Part shown: piece by piece, positions 56,700 through 64,000 of the stretch
Numbering within the stretch: position 1 is the first letter of the stretch
Layout: each line of letters opens with the position of its first letter
Origin: Pseudomonas sp. NKUCC02_KPG
GTDB taxonomy: Bacteria; Pseudomonadota; Gammaproteobacteria; Pseudomonadales; Pseudomonadaceae
Assembly (NCBI RefSeq): GCF_019345465.1
Contig: NZ_JAHKRC010000002.1
Coordinates: forward strand, 310,001 to 374,000
Direction: 5' to 3'
DNA: 64,000 bases
The notes under the pieces: generated by a model
Databases searched by the model: none
What the model saw: only the letters and a program-made list of their open reading frames with translations
What the model was told of the DNA's origin: nothing
Position numbers and translations under genes: made by a program

Positions 56700-57899
56700 A
56701 TGCAACGTCCATTCGTCATCCTTGCCCACGTCGCACATCCAGCCATTCTCGAGGGTTTCTTGCCTGCAGCCCACAAGCGCGGGCTGCCGATCGTGGTGAT
56801 CACTGACCACGCCCAGGAACACCGGCGCCTGCTCGCCACCTCGCCCATTGCACCGGACCAACTGCACGTTATCGAGTGTGATGTGTTCAATCCGCTGGCT
56901 GTGATCGAGACGCTCAACGCCCAGGGTCTTCGCCCGGTTGCCGTGTTCTCCAACAGTGATCACCTGCAAACCGCAACGGCAGTGGTGGCCGAGGCGTTCG
57001 AATGCCCGGGCAAGGACTGGCGACTGTGTTATGCGGCGAAGAACAAGGCAGCCATGCGCGAGCGCATGCAGCGACTGGGTTTGCCCGGACCGTGGTTTCA
57101 GGTACTGACATCGAACACCCGGGTGCCGAGCGATGCGCCATGGCCAGTGGTCGCCAAGCCTCGTGAAGGCGTCGCCAGCCTGGACGTCAGGCTCTGTCAC
57201 AACGCGGCCGAACTAAGCGCTTACTGCGAGCAGTTCTGGCAACAGCAACCGGACCGGGCGCTGTTGCTTGAAGCCTACATGGAGGGGCCGCTGTTCACCC
57301 TCGAAACCCTGGGCGACGGGCGTCATCTGCAAGCCATTGGCGGCTTCGACGTGACCCTATCTGCGCCGCCGCATTTTGTGGAGCTCGCCGCACGCTGGAA
57401 CGGCCACCTCAGTTGCGCGCAGCGTTCTGCGGCGCTGGCACAAGTGGCTGCATTCGGGGTCAATTTCGGTGTGTGCCACAGCGAGTTCATTCTGACCGCC
57501 CAAGGTCCGGTACTGGTTGAAATCAACTATCGCAGTATCGGGGATGGCCGGGAGTTCCTGCTTGACCGCCTGCTGCCGCAAGGGTGGTTCGATCGTATTG
57601 TCGCGGTGCATTTGGGGCACGCCCTGAGCGCTGCGCAACCGGCGCAAGCCCAGGCCACCGTGCATTATCTGGTAGCCGACCGCAGCGGGCGTCTGGACCA
57701 GGCCAGCGCCAGTTTCAACGTCGAGCGAGAAGGGCACTGGTGTGATTACCGGGCGTTGCAGCATGCGGGGGATACGGTAACCATCAGCCATTCCAACAAG
57801 GACTATGTCGGTGTGCTGCGCCTGATCGCGCCGGATGATGTCAGCCTCGATGCGCAACTGAATTCGACCCTGAATGACCTGAAATGGGTGGTGGCATGA
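56700..57899 (+). CDS. pvsA: PvsA-like ATP-grasp ligase
   Basis: 399 residues. An ATP-grasp enzyme: N-terminal Rossmann-like part, central ATP-binding strand pair (WPVVAKPREGVASLDVRLC), EAYMEGPLFTLETLGDG, and the metal-binding end LVEINYRSIGDGREF. In Vibrio, PvsA is the ATP-grasp member of vibrioferrin synthesis and is thought to form one of the amide links (alanine with the ketoglutarate-derived unit). CCAGGAAAC precedes the ATG and the stop overlaps pvsB. Confidence 0.88.
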   Translation: MQRPFVILAHVAHPAILEGFLPAAHKRGLPIVVITDHAQEHRRLLATSPIAPDQLHVIECDVFNPLAVIETLNAQGLRPVAVFSNSDHLQTATAVVAEAFECPGKDWRLCYAAKNKAAMRERMQRLGLPGPWFQVLTSNTRVPSDAPWPVVAKPREGVASLDVRLCHNAAELSAYCEQFWQQQPDRALLLEAYMEGPLFTLETLGDGRHLQAIGGFDVTLSAPPHFVELAARWNGHLSCAQRSAALAQVAAFGVNFGVCHSEFILTAQGPVLVEINYRSIGDGREFLLDRLLPQGWFDRIVAVHLGHALSAAQPAQAQATVHYLVADRSGRLDQASASFNVEREGHWCDYRALQHAGDTVTISHSNKDYVGVLRLIAPDDVSLDAQLNSTLNDLKWVVA

Positions 57900-59677
57900 G
57901 CCTGCAACCAGAGGTCGCCGATCAGGGCTTCATCACCCGGCGCATCATCGATTGTTGCCTGCGCGAAGACATTCGCGGGGTTGTCAGCCAGGGGCAGGTT
58001 GGCCCGCTGCCCGAAGCGTTGAGCCCCTGTCTGGATCACCAGCCCGGCGCCCACTGGCTGCGTATCGCCCATTTGGGCGCCGACGAGCTATGGCTGCCCG
58101 TTGTCAGGGCCTATCCGTTGCAGGACTGGATCGGTACAGGCGACGCCTGGATCAAGGTTTCGTCGCAACACCCGGTCGAGGTCCAGCGCGGCTATTCGCT
58201 CTGGCTGGGGCATCTGAGCCAGGGGCTGGATGAAGAGAGCCTGACGCTGTTCGCGGCGTATCTGAAAGAAGCGGATTGCGCCACTGAACATCGGACCCAG
58301 TGCAATCAGGCTTACCTGCGCTTTGCACCCGAGCTAGGTCATGTGATTGCACTCAAGGACTGGTCCCGGCGGCTGCTGAAGATTGACCAGCTGGCGAGCT
58401 ATCTGGATCACCCGTTCTATCCGACGGCGCGGGCCAAAAGCGGCTTCGACGGGGCTGCGCTCAAAGGCTACGCCCCGGAGTTTGCACCGTGTTTCGAACT
58501 CAACTGGCTGGCGATTCCCAACCAGGCACTGACCCTCACCAGCCCGCAACCGCCGCACTGGCCGGACTTCGAGGAGGTCGGCCTGTCACCGACCTTGCAC
58601 AACAGCCATTCACTGTTGCCGGTTCATCCGCTGACCTGGGCCGAGCTTGAGCACCATGGCTTGCCTGAAGGCACACTCAAGGCTCCACGCACCGCCATGC
58701 AGGTGGAGCCCACGCTGTCCGTGCGAACGGTGGTGTGCATCGACCAACCGCAGTGGCACATCAAGCTGCCATTGCTGGTCAGCACCCTAGGGGCGCGCAA
58801 TTTGCGCCTGATCAAACCGAGCACCCTGTATGACGGCCACTGGTTTCAAACCACCTTGCTGGCCTTGACCGAGCGCGATACGGCGCTTGCATCGCGGTAT
58901 CTGCACGTTGATGAAAAGCATGGCGGACATGCCGACCAGAGCCGTCATCTGGCCTATATCGTGCGCCGCTACCCCGAGGGGCTGGAAAACACCACGCTCG
59001 TGCCTGTCGCTGCGCTGGCCAGTCCGCTACCCGATGGGCGACTGTTTCTCGAACAACTGGTCGAGGGTTTCTACGCAGGTTCATTGCACCACTGGCTCAA
59101 CGATTATTTCGACCTGCTGCTGCAGGTCCATCTGAGGCTGTGGTTGCACTACGGCATCGCACTGGAGGCCAATCAGCAGAACGCCGTGCTGATTTTCGAA
59201 GAAGGTCAGCCATTGCGTCTGTTGATGAAGGACAACGACGCCGCGCGCCTGTGGCCTCTGCGCTTCGCTGCTGCCTGTCCGGATCTCGCCGACCTGCCGA
59301 CGACGCTGCAGGATGAGCGCATTCGGGTCGACAGCACCCAGCCCTTGGCCGAGATGTTCTGCACCATCACCTTGCAGTTGAACATCGTGGCCATTGTCGA
59401 GGCCATTGCGGTCGCGGGGCTGGCCTCCCGGTCCAGCCTGTACGGTGCGTTGCGTCAGCGTCTGACGCACTGTCTGGAGCAGCTCGAAGCAGAAGGCATC
59501 AACTGTGACGATGCACGCCTGTGGCTGCTCGACAGCCCGAGGCTGCCGGTCAAATACCTGCTCAGCGCAGGCAGTCTGTTCAGCAAGGCGCATTCCGGTG
59601 CCAGTGACATCAACAAGTTCTATGGCTACAGCGCGGCGAACTTCCTGCTGGCGGAGGCGCCATGCAACGCCGTCTGA
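57896..59677 (+). CDS. pvsB: PvsB-like NIS siderophore synthetase
   Basis: 593 residues from ATG 57896, which overlaps the pvsA stop (ATGA); an ATG four codons upstream is also in frame. IucA/IucC fold: DHPFYPTARAKSGFDG near residue 172 is a variant of the usual GHP-x-HP-x2-K-x-R-x-G nucleotide loop, then SLLPVHPLTWAEL, KLPLLVSTLGARNLRLIKPS and the FhuF-like end. It adenylates a carboxylate and condenses it with an amine or alcohol. It is the second of five pvs genes. Confidence 0.9.
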   Translation: MSLQPEVADQGFITRRIIDCCLREDIRGVVSQGQVGPLPEALSPCLDHQPGAHWLRIAHLGADELWLPVVRAYPLQDWIGTGDAWIKVSSQHPVEVQRGYSLWLGHLSQGLDEESLTLFAAYLKEADCATEHRTQCNQAYLRFAPELGHVIALKDWSRRLLKIDQLASYLDHPFYPTARAKSGFDGAALKGYAPEFAPCFELNWLAIPNQALTLTSPQPPHWPDFEEVGLSPTLHNSHSLLPVHPLTWAELEHHGLPEGTLKAPRTAMQVEPTLSVRTVVCIDQPQWHIKLPLLVSTLGARNLRLIKPSTLYDGHWFQTTLLALTERDTALASRYLHVDEKHGGHADQSRHLAYIVRRYPEGLENTTLVPVAALASPLPDGRLFLEQLVEGFYAGSLHHWLNDYFDLLLQVHLRLWLHYGIALEANQQNAVLIFEEGQPLRLLMKDNDAARLWPLRFAAACPDLADLPTTLQDERIRVDSTQPLAEMFCTITLQLNIVAIVEAIAVAGLASRSSLYGALRQRLTHCLEQLEAEGINCDDARLWLLDSPRLPVKYLLSAGSLFSKAHSGASDINKFYGYSAANFLLAEAPCNAV

Positions 59678-60804
59678 TCATCAGCGTCCTGCTGGGGCAT
59701 TTCCTGTCGGCGTTTACGGCGCTGGGGATTCCGCTGTACCTGCCGCGCATCCTCGCCGATCTGGCGCCCAACACCCCCGGCTGGGCCATTGGCGTGCTGT
59801 TTGTATTGCCGACACTCTGCACCGCACTGGCAGCGCCGATCTGGGGGCGCTGGGCCGACCGCAACGGCTGTCGCCTGTCGTTGCTGCGCGCTCATGCCGG
59901 GCTGTTTGCGGGGTTTCTGCTGGCAGGCTTTAGTCCCAACCTGACCGTGTTCGTCCTGGCGTTGATCATCCAGGGCACCTTCGGAGGTGCGATGGCAGCG
60001 TCCAACGCCTACCTGTCGACCCAGCTCAAGGGCGGGGACCTGTCCCGAGCCCTGAACTGGACGCAGTACTCCGCACGCCTGGCGATGATCAGTGGTCCGA
60101 TTTTGCTCGGGCTGATGACCTCCAAAGGTCTGGGGTTGAGCCTTTACAGCTATCTGGCCTGGTTGCCGCTGCTGGCCTTTGTGCTGGTGCTGGCATTGCC
60201 CAACGACAAGCCCGGGCGGGCCCTGGACAGCAAAAAAGCCGAGGTGTTGGGCGAGCTGCCGCCCGATATGGCGCGGTTGCTGGCGGTGCAGTTTTTATTC
60301 AGCTTCGCGATGGTCGTCACCTTTCCCTACTTCATGCCGTTCGGCGAGCAATTGGGAATTGGCAGCGACACCTTGATCGGCGTGCTCTACAGCCTGCCGC
60401 ACCTGGTGTACCTGCTGGCCTTGCCCTGGGTGCACAGGCATCAGGGCAACCTGCTGTTGCCGGGGCTGGCGCTGCTGGCAATCAGTAACGCACTGCAGTT
60501 CTGGAGTGTGCAGGCCGAGCCTTTATTCGCCCTGCGACTGCTCAGCGGGGCGGGCATGTTGCTCAGTTTTGTCGGGTTGCACCGCTGTCTGAGCCAGCGC
60601 AGCCGCCAGGGCAGTGCAGGGCGCCTGTTCGGTTGGTTCGACTCCAGCGGCAAATGGGCCGGAACCGCTGCCGGCGTCACCGCCGCCGTGGTCAGCCAGA
60701 CCTGCGGCATTGCTTCTCCGTTTCTTGTTGCGTGCCTGGCGGCCATGACGGCCATGGTCCTGGCGCGACCTCTATTGATGACTTCCCGGGAGATTCCGGC
60801 ATGA
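59662..60804 (+). CDS. pvsC: PvsC-like MFS siderophore exporter
   Basis: 380 residues and twelve hydrophobic helices; loop 2-3 is GRWADRNGCRLSLLRAHAGL. It starts 16 bases inside the end of pvsB. Its place between two NIS synthetases is exactly that of the vibrioferrin exporter PvsC. Confidence 0.88.
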   Translation: MQRRLIISVLLGHFLSAFTALGIPLYLPRILADLAPNTPGWAIGVLFVLPTLCTALAAPIWGRWADRNGCRLSLLRAHAGLFAGFLLAGFSPNLTVFVLALIIQGTFGGAMAASNAYLSTQLKGGDLSRALNWTQYSARLAMISGPILLGLMTSKGLGLSLYSYLAWLPLLAFVLVLALPNDKPGRALDSKKAEVLGELPPDMARLLAVQFLFSFAMVVTFPYFMPFGEQLGIGSDTLIGVLYSLPHLVYLLALPWVHRHQGNLLLPGLALLAISNALQFWSVQAEPLFALRLLSGAGMLLSFVGLHRCLSQRSRQGSAGRLFGWFDSSGKWAGTAAGVTAAVVSQTCGIASPFLVACLAAMTAMVLARPLLMTSREIPA

Positions 60805-62576
60805 CGTTCGCTAGCAGCCCCCCATCCCTGAACACCGTATCCCTGCATGACCATGCCCTTGATGGCGAAGCGCAGCGACATGCCATCGAGTGCCTGCTCA
60901 ATTGCTATTTGCGCGAATACGCATTGCCACGCAATGAAGCCAGCCTGGACTATCAGGCACAGGACTTGCCGATGAGCCTGCGCCAGGGCAATGGCCGTTG
61001 CATCAGCATTCGCCTGTCAGGCGGCCGGTTGGTTGTACGCATCGACCGCGCCAGCCTGCTGGGTCGTTGTCACTACACCAGCGCCCCTTATTTCAAAGGC
61101 AATAACCAGAGCTGGCGCCCGCTGGACGCCCATGAACTGGCACGCCTGCTGTGTACCCCGCTAAGTGGCGCCGAACGCGTCGGCGAGATGTTGCAGCAAG
61201 TCGCCAACAGCCTGCAGATCACTCGTACCTTTCTGCGCCATTCCCGTCCTGCCAATCAAGCGACCGACAGCCTGCTGGCATCCGAGCAACATCAGCTGTG
61301 GGGCCACGCACTGCACCCGACCCCGAAGAGCCGCGAGGGTATTTCCCATGAGGATTTGCTGGCCTGCTCGCCGGAAGTCGGTGCGCGTTTTCAGTTGCAC
61401 TGGTTCAAGGTCGATCCGGCGCTGATCAGGCATCAGGGCGAAGACCCGCGCAGCACCTTGCACGAACTGTCGGGGCGCGACGACGCCTATCCATGCCACC
61501 CCTGGGAAGTCGCGCGCATTCTCGCCGATCCGCTGGTTCAGCGGGCCCGGCAACAGGGGCTGATTGCCTACCTCGGCGTTCTGGGCCAGTCCATGTACCC
61601 GACGTCGTCGGTGCGCACGCTCTATCATCCGCAGCTGCCGTATTTCATGAAGTTCTCGATGCACGTGCGGCTGACCAACTGCGTGCGCAAGAACGCCTGG
61701 TATGAGCTGGACAGTGCCGTCGCTCTGACCCGGCTGCTCGGCCCTGTCATGAACGAGCTGGCGACGCAGCAACCTGGTTTCAGGCTGATGCCCGAACCCA
61801 GTGCCACCAGCCTGGACCTCAGTGCTTTGGGCACCCTTGAACAGGCCCGGGAAGTCACTGAATGCTTCGGCATCGTGTACCGGGAAAACCTTAGCGCCGC
61901 TGACCGCGAGCGCTATCAGCCGCAAGTGGCAATGGCCCTGTTCACCTGGGACCAGCAAGGTCGCAGCGTGTGCCGTGAGCAGGTACAGCGCTATGCCGAC
62001 CGCGCCGGTTTGAGCATGGAGCACGCCACGCTGAACTGGCTGGATGCCTATGCCGCCCGGATGCTCGGCGGCGTGCTGTATTGCCTGTTCCGTCAGGGTG
62101 TGGCCCTGGAGCCGCACTTGCAGAACACAGTCATCGGTTTCGCTGAGGACGGGCTGCCAAGTCAGGTGTGGATTCGCGATCTTGAAGGCACCAAGCTGGT
62201 CCCGGAAATCTGGCCAGTTGAACGCCTGAGTGCACTGGATGAACGTACCCGAAACTCGGTGTATTACAGCGCGCAAAAGGCCTGGCAACGGGTGGGCTAC
62301 TGCGCCCTGGTGAATAATCTGGGGGAGGCGGTGTTCCATCTGGCCAATGCCAGTGCTGAGCTGGAGCAACAGTTGTGGGCACGTATCGGCGAGCTGCTGC
62401 AGGCGCAATCAGCGTGTCTTGGCCACCCTCGGCAACTGCGTGAGTTGTGCGCCGGGGCGCCATTCCCGAGCAAGGAGAACTTCATGACACGCCTGATGAT
62501 GCGGGCTGATCGTGAAGCCGGTTACACCCAGTTGCCCAGCCCGCTGGCAATCATTGAAAGGAGTCAATGCGCATGA
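60801..62576 (+). CDS. pvsD: PvsD-like NIS siderophore synthetase
   Basis: 591 residues from ATG 60801, overlapping the pvsC stop. Canonical nucleotide loop GHALHPTPKSREGIS near residue 168, then DDAYPCHPWEVARIL, TSSVRTLYHPQLPYFMKFSM and LEPHLQNTVIGF. It is better conserved than PvsB and likely performs the citrate-activating step. Overlaps pvsE by ten bases. Confidence 0.92.
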   Translation: MTFASSPPSLNTVSLHDHALDGEAQRHAIECLLNCYLREYALPRNEASLDYQAQDLPMSLRQGNGRCISIRLSGGRLVVRIDRASLLGRCHYTSAPYFKGNNQSWRPLDAHELARLLCTPLSGAERVGEMLQQVANSLQITRTFLRHSRPANQATDSLLASEQHQLWGHALHPTPKSREGISHEDLLACSPEVGARFQLHWFKVDPALIRHQGEDPRSTLHELSGRDDAYPCHPWEVARILADPLVQRARQQGLIAYLGVLGQSMYPTSSVRTLYHPQLPYFMKFSMHVRLTNCVRKNAWYELDSAVALTRLLGPVMNELATQQPGFRLMPEPSATSLDLSALGTLEQAREVTECFGIVYRENLSAADRERYQPQVAMALFTWDQQGRSVCREQVQRYADRAGLSMEHATLNWLDAYAARMLGGVLYCLFRQGVALEPHLQNTVIGFAEDGLPSQVWIRDLEGTKLVPEIWPVERLSALDERTRNSVYYSAQKAWQRVGYCALVNNLGEAVFHLANASAELEQQLWARIGELLQAQSACLGHPRQLRELCAGAPFPSKENFMTRLMMRADREAGYTQLPSPLAIIERSQCA

Positions 62577-63757
62577 ACCTGCCTGCATCCGTCACTCACT
62601 GCATCGAGCAGCTCAAGGCTGAGCACGATGCGCCGTTGTGTGCCTACGTCTACGATCTGCCTGCCCTTGAACGGCACGTAAAGGCCATGCGTCAGGTGCT
62701 GCCCCGAAACTGTGAATTGTTTTACGCCGCCAAGGCCAATCCGGAAGCCCGGGTGCTGAAAACCCTTGCGCCCTGGGTCGACGGTTTTGAAGCGGCCTCG
62801 GGGGGCGAACTGACGTGGCTGCATGAGCAGTGCCCCGACCAGCCGCTGATCTTTGGAGGCCCCGGCAAGCTCGATCGTGAGCTGGATATCGCCCTGCAGT
62901 ACAGGATATCGGCGTTTCATGTGGAGAGCGTGACTGAGCTGCGCAGCCTGGCACGTATCGCCCGCGAACGTGGCGTGCAGGCCCCGGTGATGCTGAGGTT
63001 GAATTTGAAGCTGGCCCAGGCACCCCGCAGCCGCCTGGTCATGGGCGGTAAACCCACGCCGTTCGGTCTGGATGAAGAGGGGCTCGCAACGGCCCTTCAA
63101 GTATTGGCTGAAGAGCCGTCCCTGGCGCTCAAGGGGCTGCATTTTCATCTGTTGTCGCACCAGCTGGATGTTGACGCGCACCTGGATTTGATCCGCAGCT
63201 ATTGCCTGACCTTCCGCCAGTTGTGTACCGATCACAACCTGCAACTGCCGATCCTGAATGTCGGTGGAGGCATGGGCATCAACTATCAGGACCCGGCGCA
63301 GTCGTTCGACTGGCCAGGGTTCTGTCAGGGCCTGCAGGGGCTGATCGATGAGTTCGACATGGGTGCCACCCGCATCCGGTTCGAGATCGGCCGCTTTATC
63401 AGCGCTGCATGCGGCTACTACGTCATGCAGGTACTGGACATTAAAAGCAGTCACGGCGAATTCTTTGCCATAGGCCGCGGCGGTACCCATCACTTCCGCA
63501 CGCCTGCGGCTCAAGGCCACGACCATCCGTTCACGGTAGTTCGAGGTGCGCAGCCCGCACAGATCAGCCATCAGAAGGTCACGCTGGTGGGGCAGCTGTG
63601 TACACCCAAGGACGTGCTGGCCCGAAAGCAGCCAGTGGCGCACCTCGCGATAGGTGACTTGCTGGTGTTCACCCTGGCGGGCGCTTATGCCTGGAACATC
63701 TCGCACCAGAACTTCCTGATGCACGAGCCACCCCTGAAGGTGTTTATCGAGGGTTGA
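62567..63757 (+). CDS. pvsE: PvsE-like PLP decarboxylase
   Basis: 396 residues, fold-type III (alanine racemase/ornithine decarboxylase class). PLP lysine in LFYAAKANPEARVL near residue 55, LHFHLLSHQLD, phosphate loop NVGGGMGINYQ, EIGRFISAACGYYV, catalytic Cys in GQLCTPKDVLA and AGAYAWNIS. In the Vibrio pathway PvsE gives the ethanolamine part by decarboxylating a serine-derived unit. Last gene of the operon; a hairpin follows. Confidence 0.92.
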   Translation: MRMNLPASVTHCIEQLKAEHDAPLCAYVYDLPALERHVKAMRQVLPRNCELFYAAKANPEARVLKTLAPWVDGFEAASGGELTWLHEQCPDQPLIFGGPGKLDRELDIALQYRISAFHVESVTELRSLARIARERGVQAPVMLRLNLKLAQAPRSRLVMGGKPTPFGLDEEGLATALQVLAEEPSLALKGLHFHLLSHQLDVDAHLDLIRSYCLTFRQLCTDHNLQLPILNVGGGMGINYQDPAQSFDWPGFCQGLQGLIDEFDMGATRIRFEIGRFISAACGYYVMQVLDIKSSHGEFFAIGRGGTHHFRTPAAQGHDHPFTVVRGAQPAQISHQKVTLVGQLCTPKDVLARKQPVAHLAIGDLLVFTLAGAYAWNISHQNFLMHEPPLKVFIEG

Positions 63758-63772
63758 AGCAGGGCAGTACGG

Positions 63773-63802
63773 CTGCGGGAGGGATCAGGCTCGCCCCCGC
63801 AG
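63773..63802. terminator. Hairpin between convergent genes
   Basis: CTGCGGG/CCCGCAG stem with a loop of about 16 bases, no T-run. It may act on both converging transcripts. Confidence 0.45.
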
Positions 63803-63812
63803 TCGATGAACA

Positions 63813-64000
63813 TCACGGCACGACGGGCTGCGGTGTCACGTTCGTGACGCTATGGGCGGGCATCATTTCCCAGGCATCACGGGGCTCGTCCAGATCGCGG
63901 TTGAGGGTTTCCGGGGTCTTGAAGGTGGTGTACAGGGTAATCAGTGTCAGTAGCGACAAGTAGCAGGCAATCGGCAGCCAGGCGCCGATACCGGCACTGG
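63813..64000 (-). CDS. MHS-type MFS transporter, C-terminal part
   Basis: Only the last 62 codons are in the window. The visible end reads AGIGAWLPIACYLSLLTLIT, then LYTTFKTPETLNRDLDEPRD and a hydrophilic tail. The last helix and the PETLNRDLD block are typical of metabolite:proton symporters of the MHS group (shikimate/betaine-like). The start lies beyond the right edge. It is convergent with pvsE. Confidence 0.75.
   Translation of the reverse strand, partial: SAGIGAWLPIACYLSLLTLITLYTTFKTPETLNRDLDEPRDAWEMMPAHSVTNVTPQPVVP

Noticed and set aside
1..64000. CRISPR arrays, insertion sequences and prophage
   Set aside because: No regularly spaced repeats, transposase or phage structural genes were seen; repeats present are REP-type only.

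Overview
The window looks like a chromosomal segment of a fluorescent-group Pseudomonas. The evidence is high-GC Pseudomonas-style codon use, several copies of the genus-typical repeat built on TGTGGGAGCGGGC, and housekeeping genes of Pseudomonas type (uvrB, tyrB-like aminotransferase, polB, a tRNA-Asn). The complete vibrioferrin-type siderophore locus at the right end points towards the food-spoilage branch around P. fragi, from which vibrioferrin production has been reported. That species-level guess is inference.

Layout. (1) 1-13.6 kb, all minus strand: a tightly packed, mostly overlapping run of an outer-membrane transporter-like protein, MoxR AAA+ ATPase, DUF58, DUF4381, two von Willebrand (BatA/BatB-like) membrane proteins, BatD, a secreted HAD phosphatase, a formylglycine-type sulfatase, a membrane spermidine-synthase-like protein and a multiheme cytochrome c that runs off the left edge. 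(2) 13.8-19.7 kb: small lipoprotein, DNA polymerase II, a small helix-turn-helix protein, an orphan HigA antitoxin next to a decayed HigB, a pair of CrcB/FluC fluoride channels and the Kch potassium channel. (3) 19.8-27.9 kb, minus strand: ureABCEFGD followed by a urea channel and a nickel permease, an order and sequence style like the Yersinia urease. (4) 28.4-35 kb: FUSC protein, LysR regulator and an EmrAB-NodT type tripartite efflux operon. (5) 35.1-37.4 kb: an orphan nuclease-toxin-like ORF, a probable structured small RNA on the minus strand and an MHS-family transporter. (6) 37.4-41.5 kb: a FecI-FecR-FecA type iron-signalling trio under a probable Fur box. (7) 41.5-47 kb: YbjJ-like MFS protein, RidA, UvrB, aromatic aminotransferase and tRNA-Asn. 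(8) 47.1-53.5 kb: a ParE/RHH toxin-antitoxin pair and a three-gene TerB-ATPase-helicase cassette matching the Shango anti-phage system. (9) 53.7-63.8 kb: Fur box, SbnG-like citrate synthase, TonB receptor and pvsABCDE for vibrioferrin. The C-terminus of another MHS transporter lies at the right edge.

How parts work together. The urea channel brings in urea, the nickel permease supplies the metal, UreDEFG mature the enzyme and UreABC hydrolyses urea; a candidate sigma-54 promoter suggests nitrogen control. The siderophore locus makes its own citrate, builds and exports a carboxylate siderophore and recovers the ferric complex through its receptor, while the separate Fec trio senses another ferric ligand. 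The MoxR/Bat-sulfatase-cytochrome run and the minus-strand small RNA are the least explained pieces.
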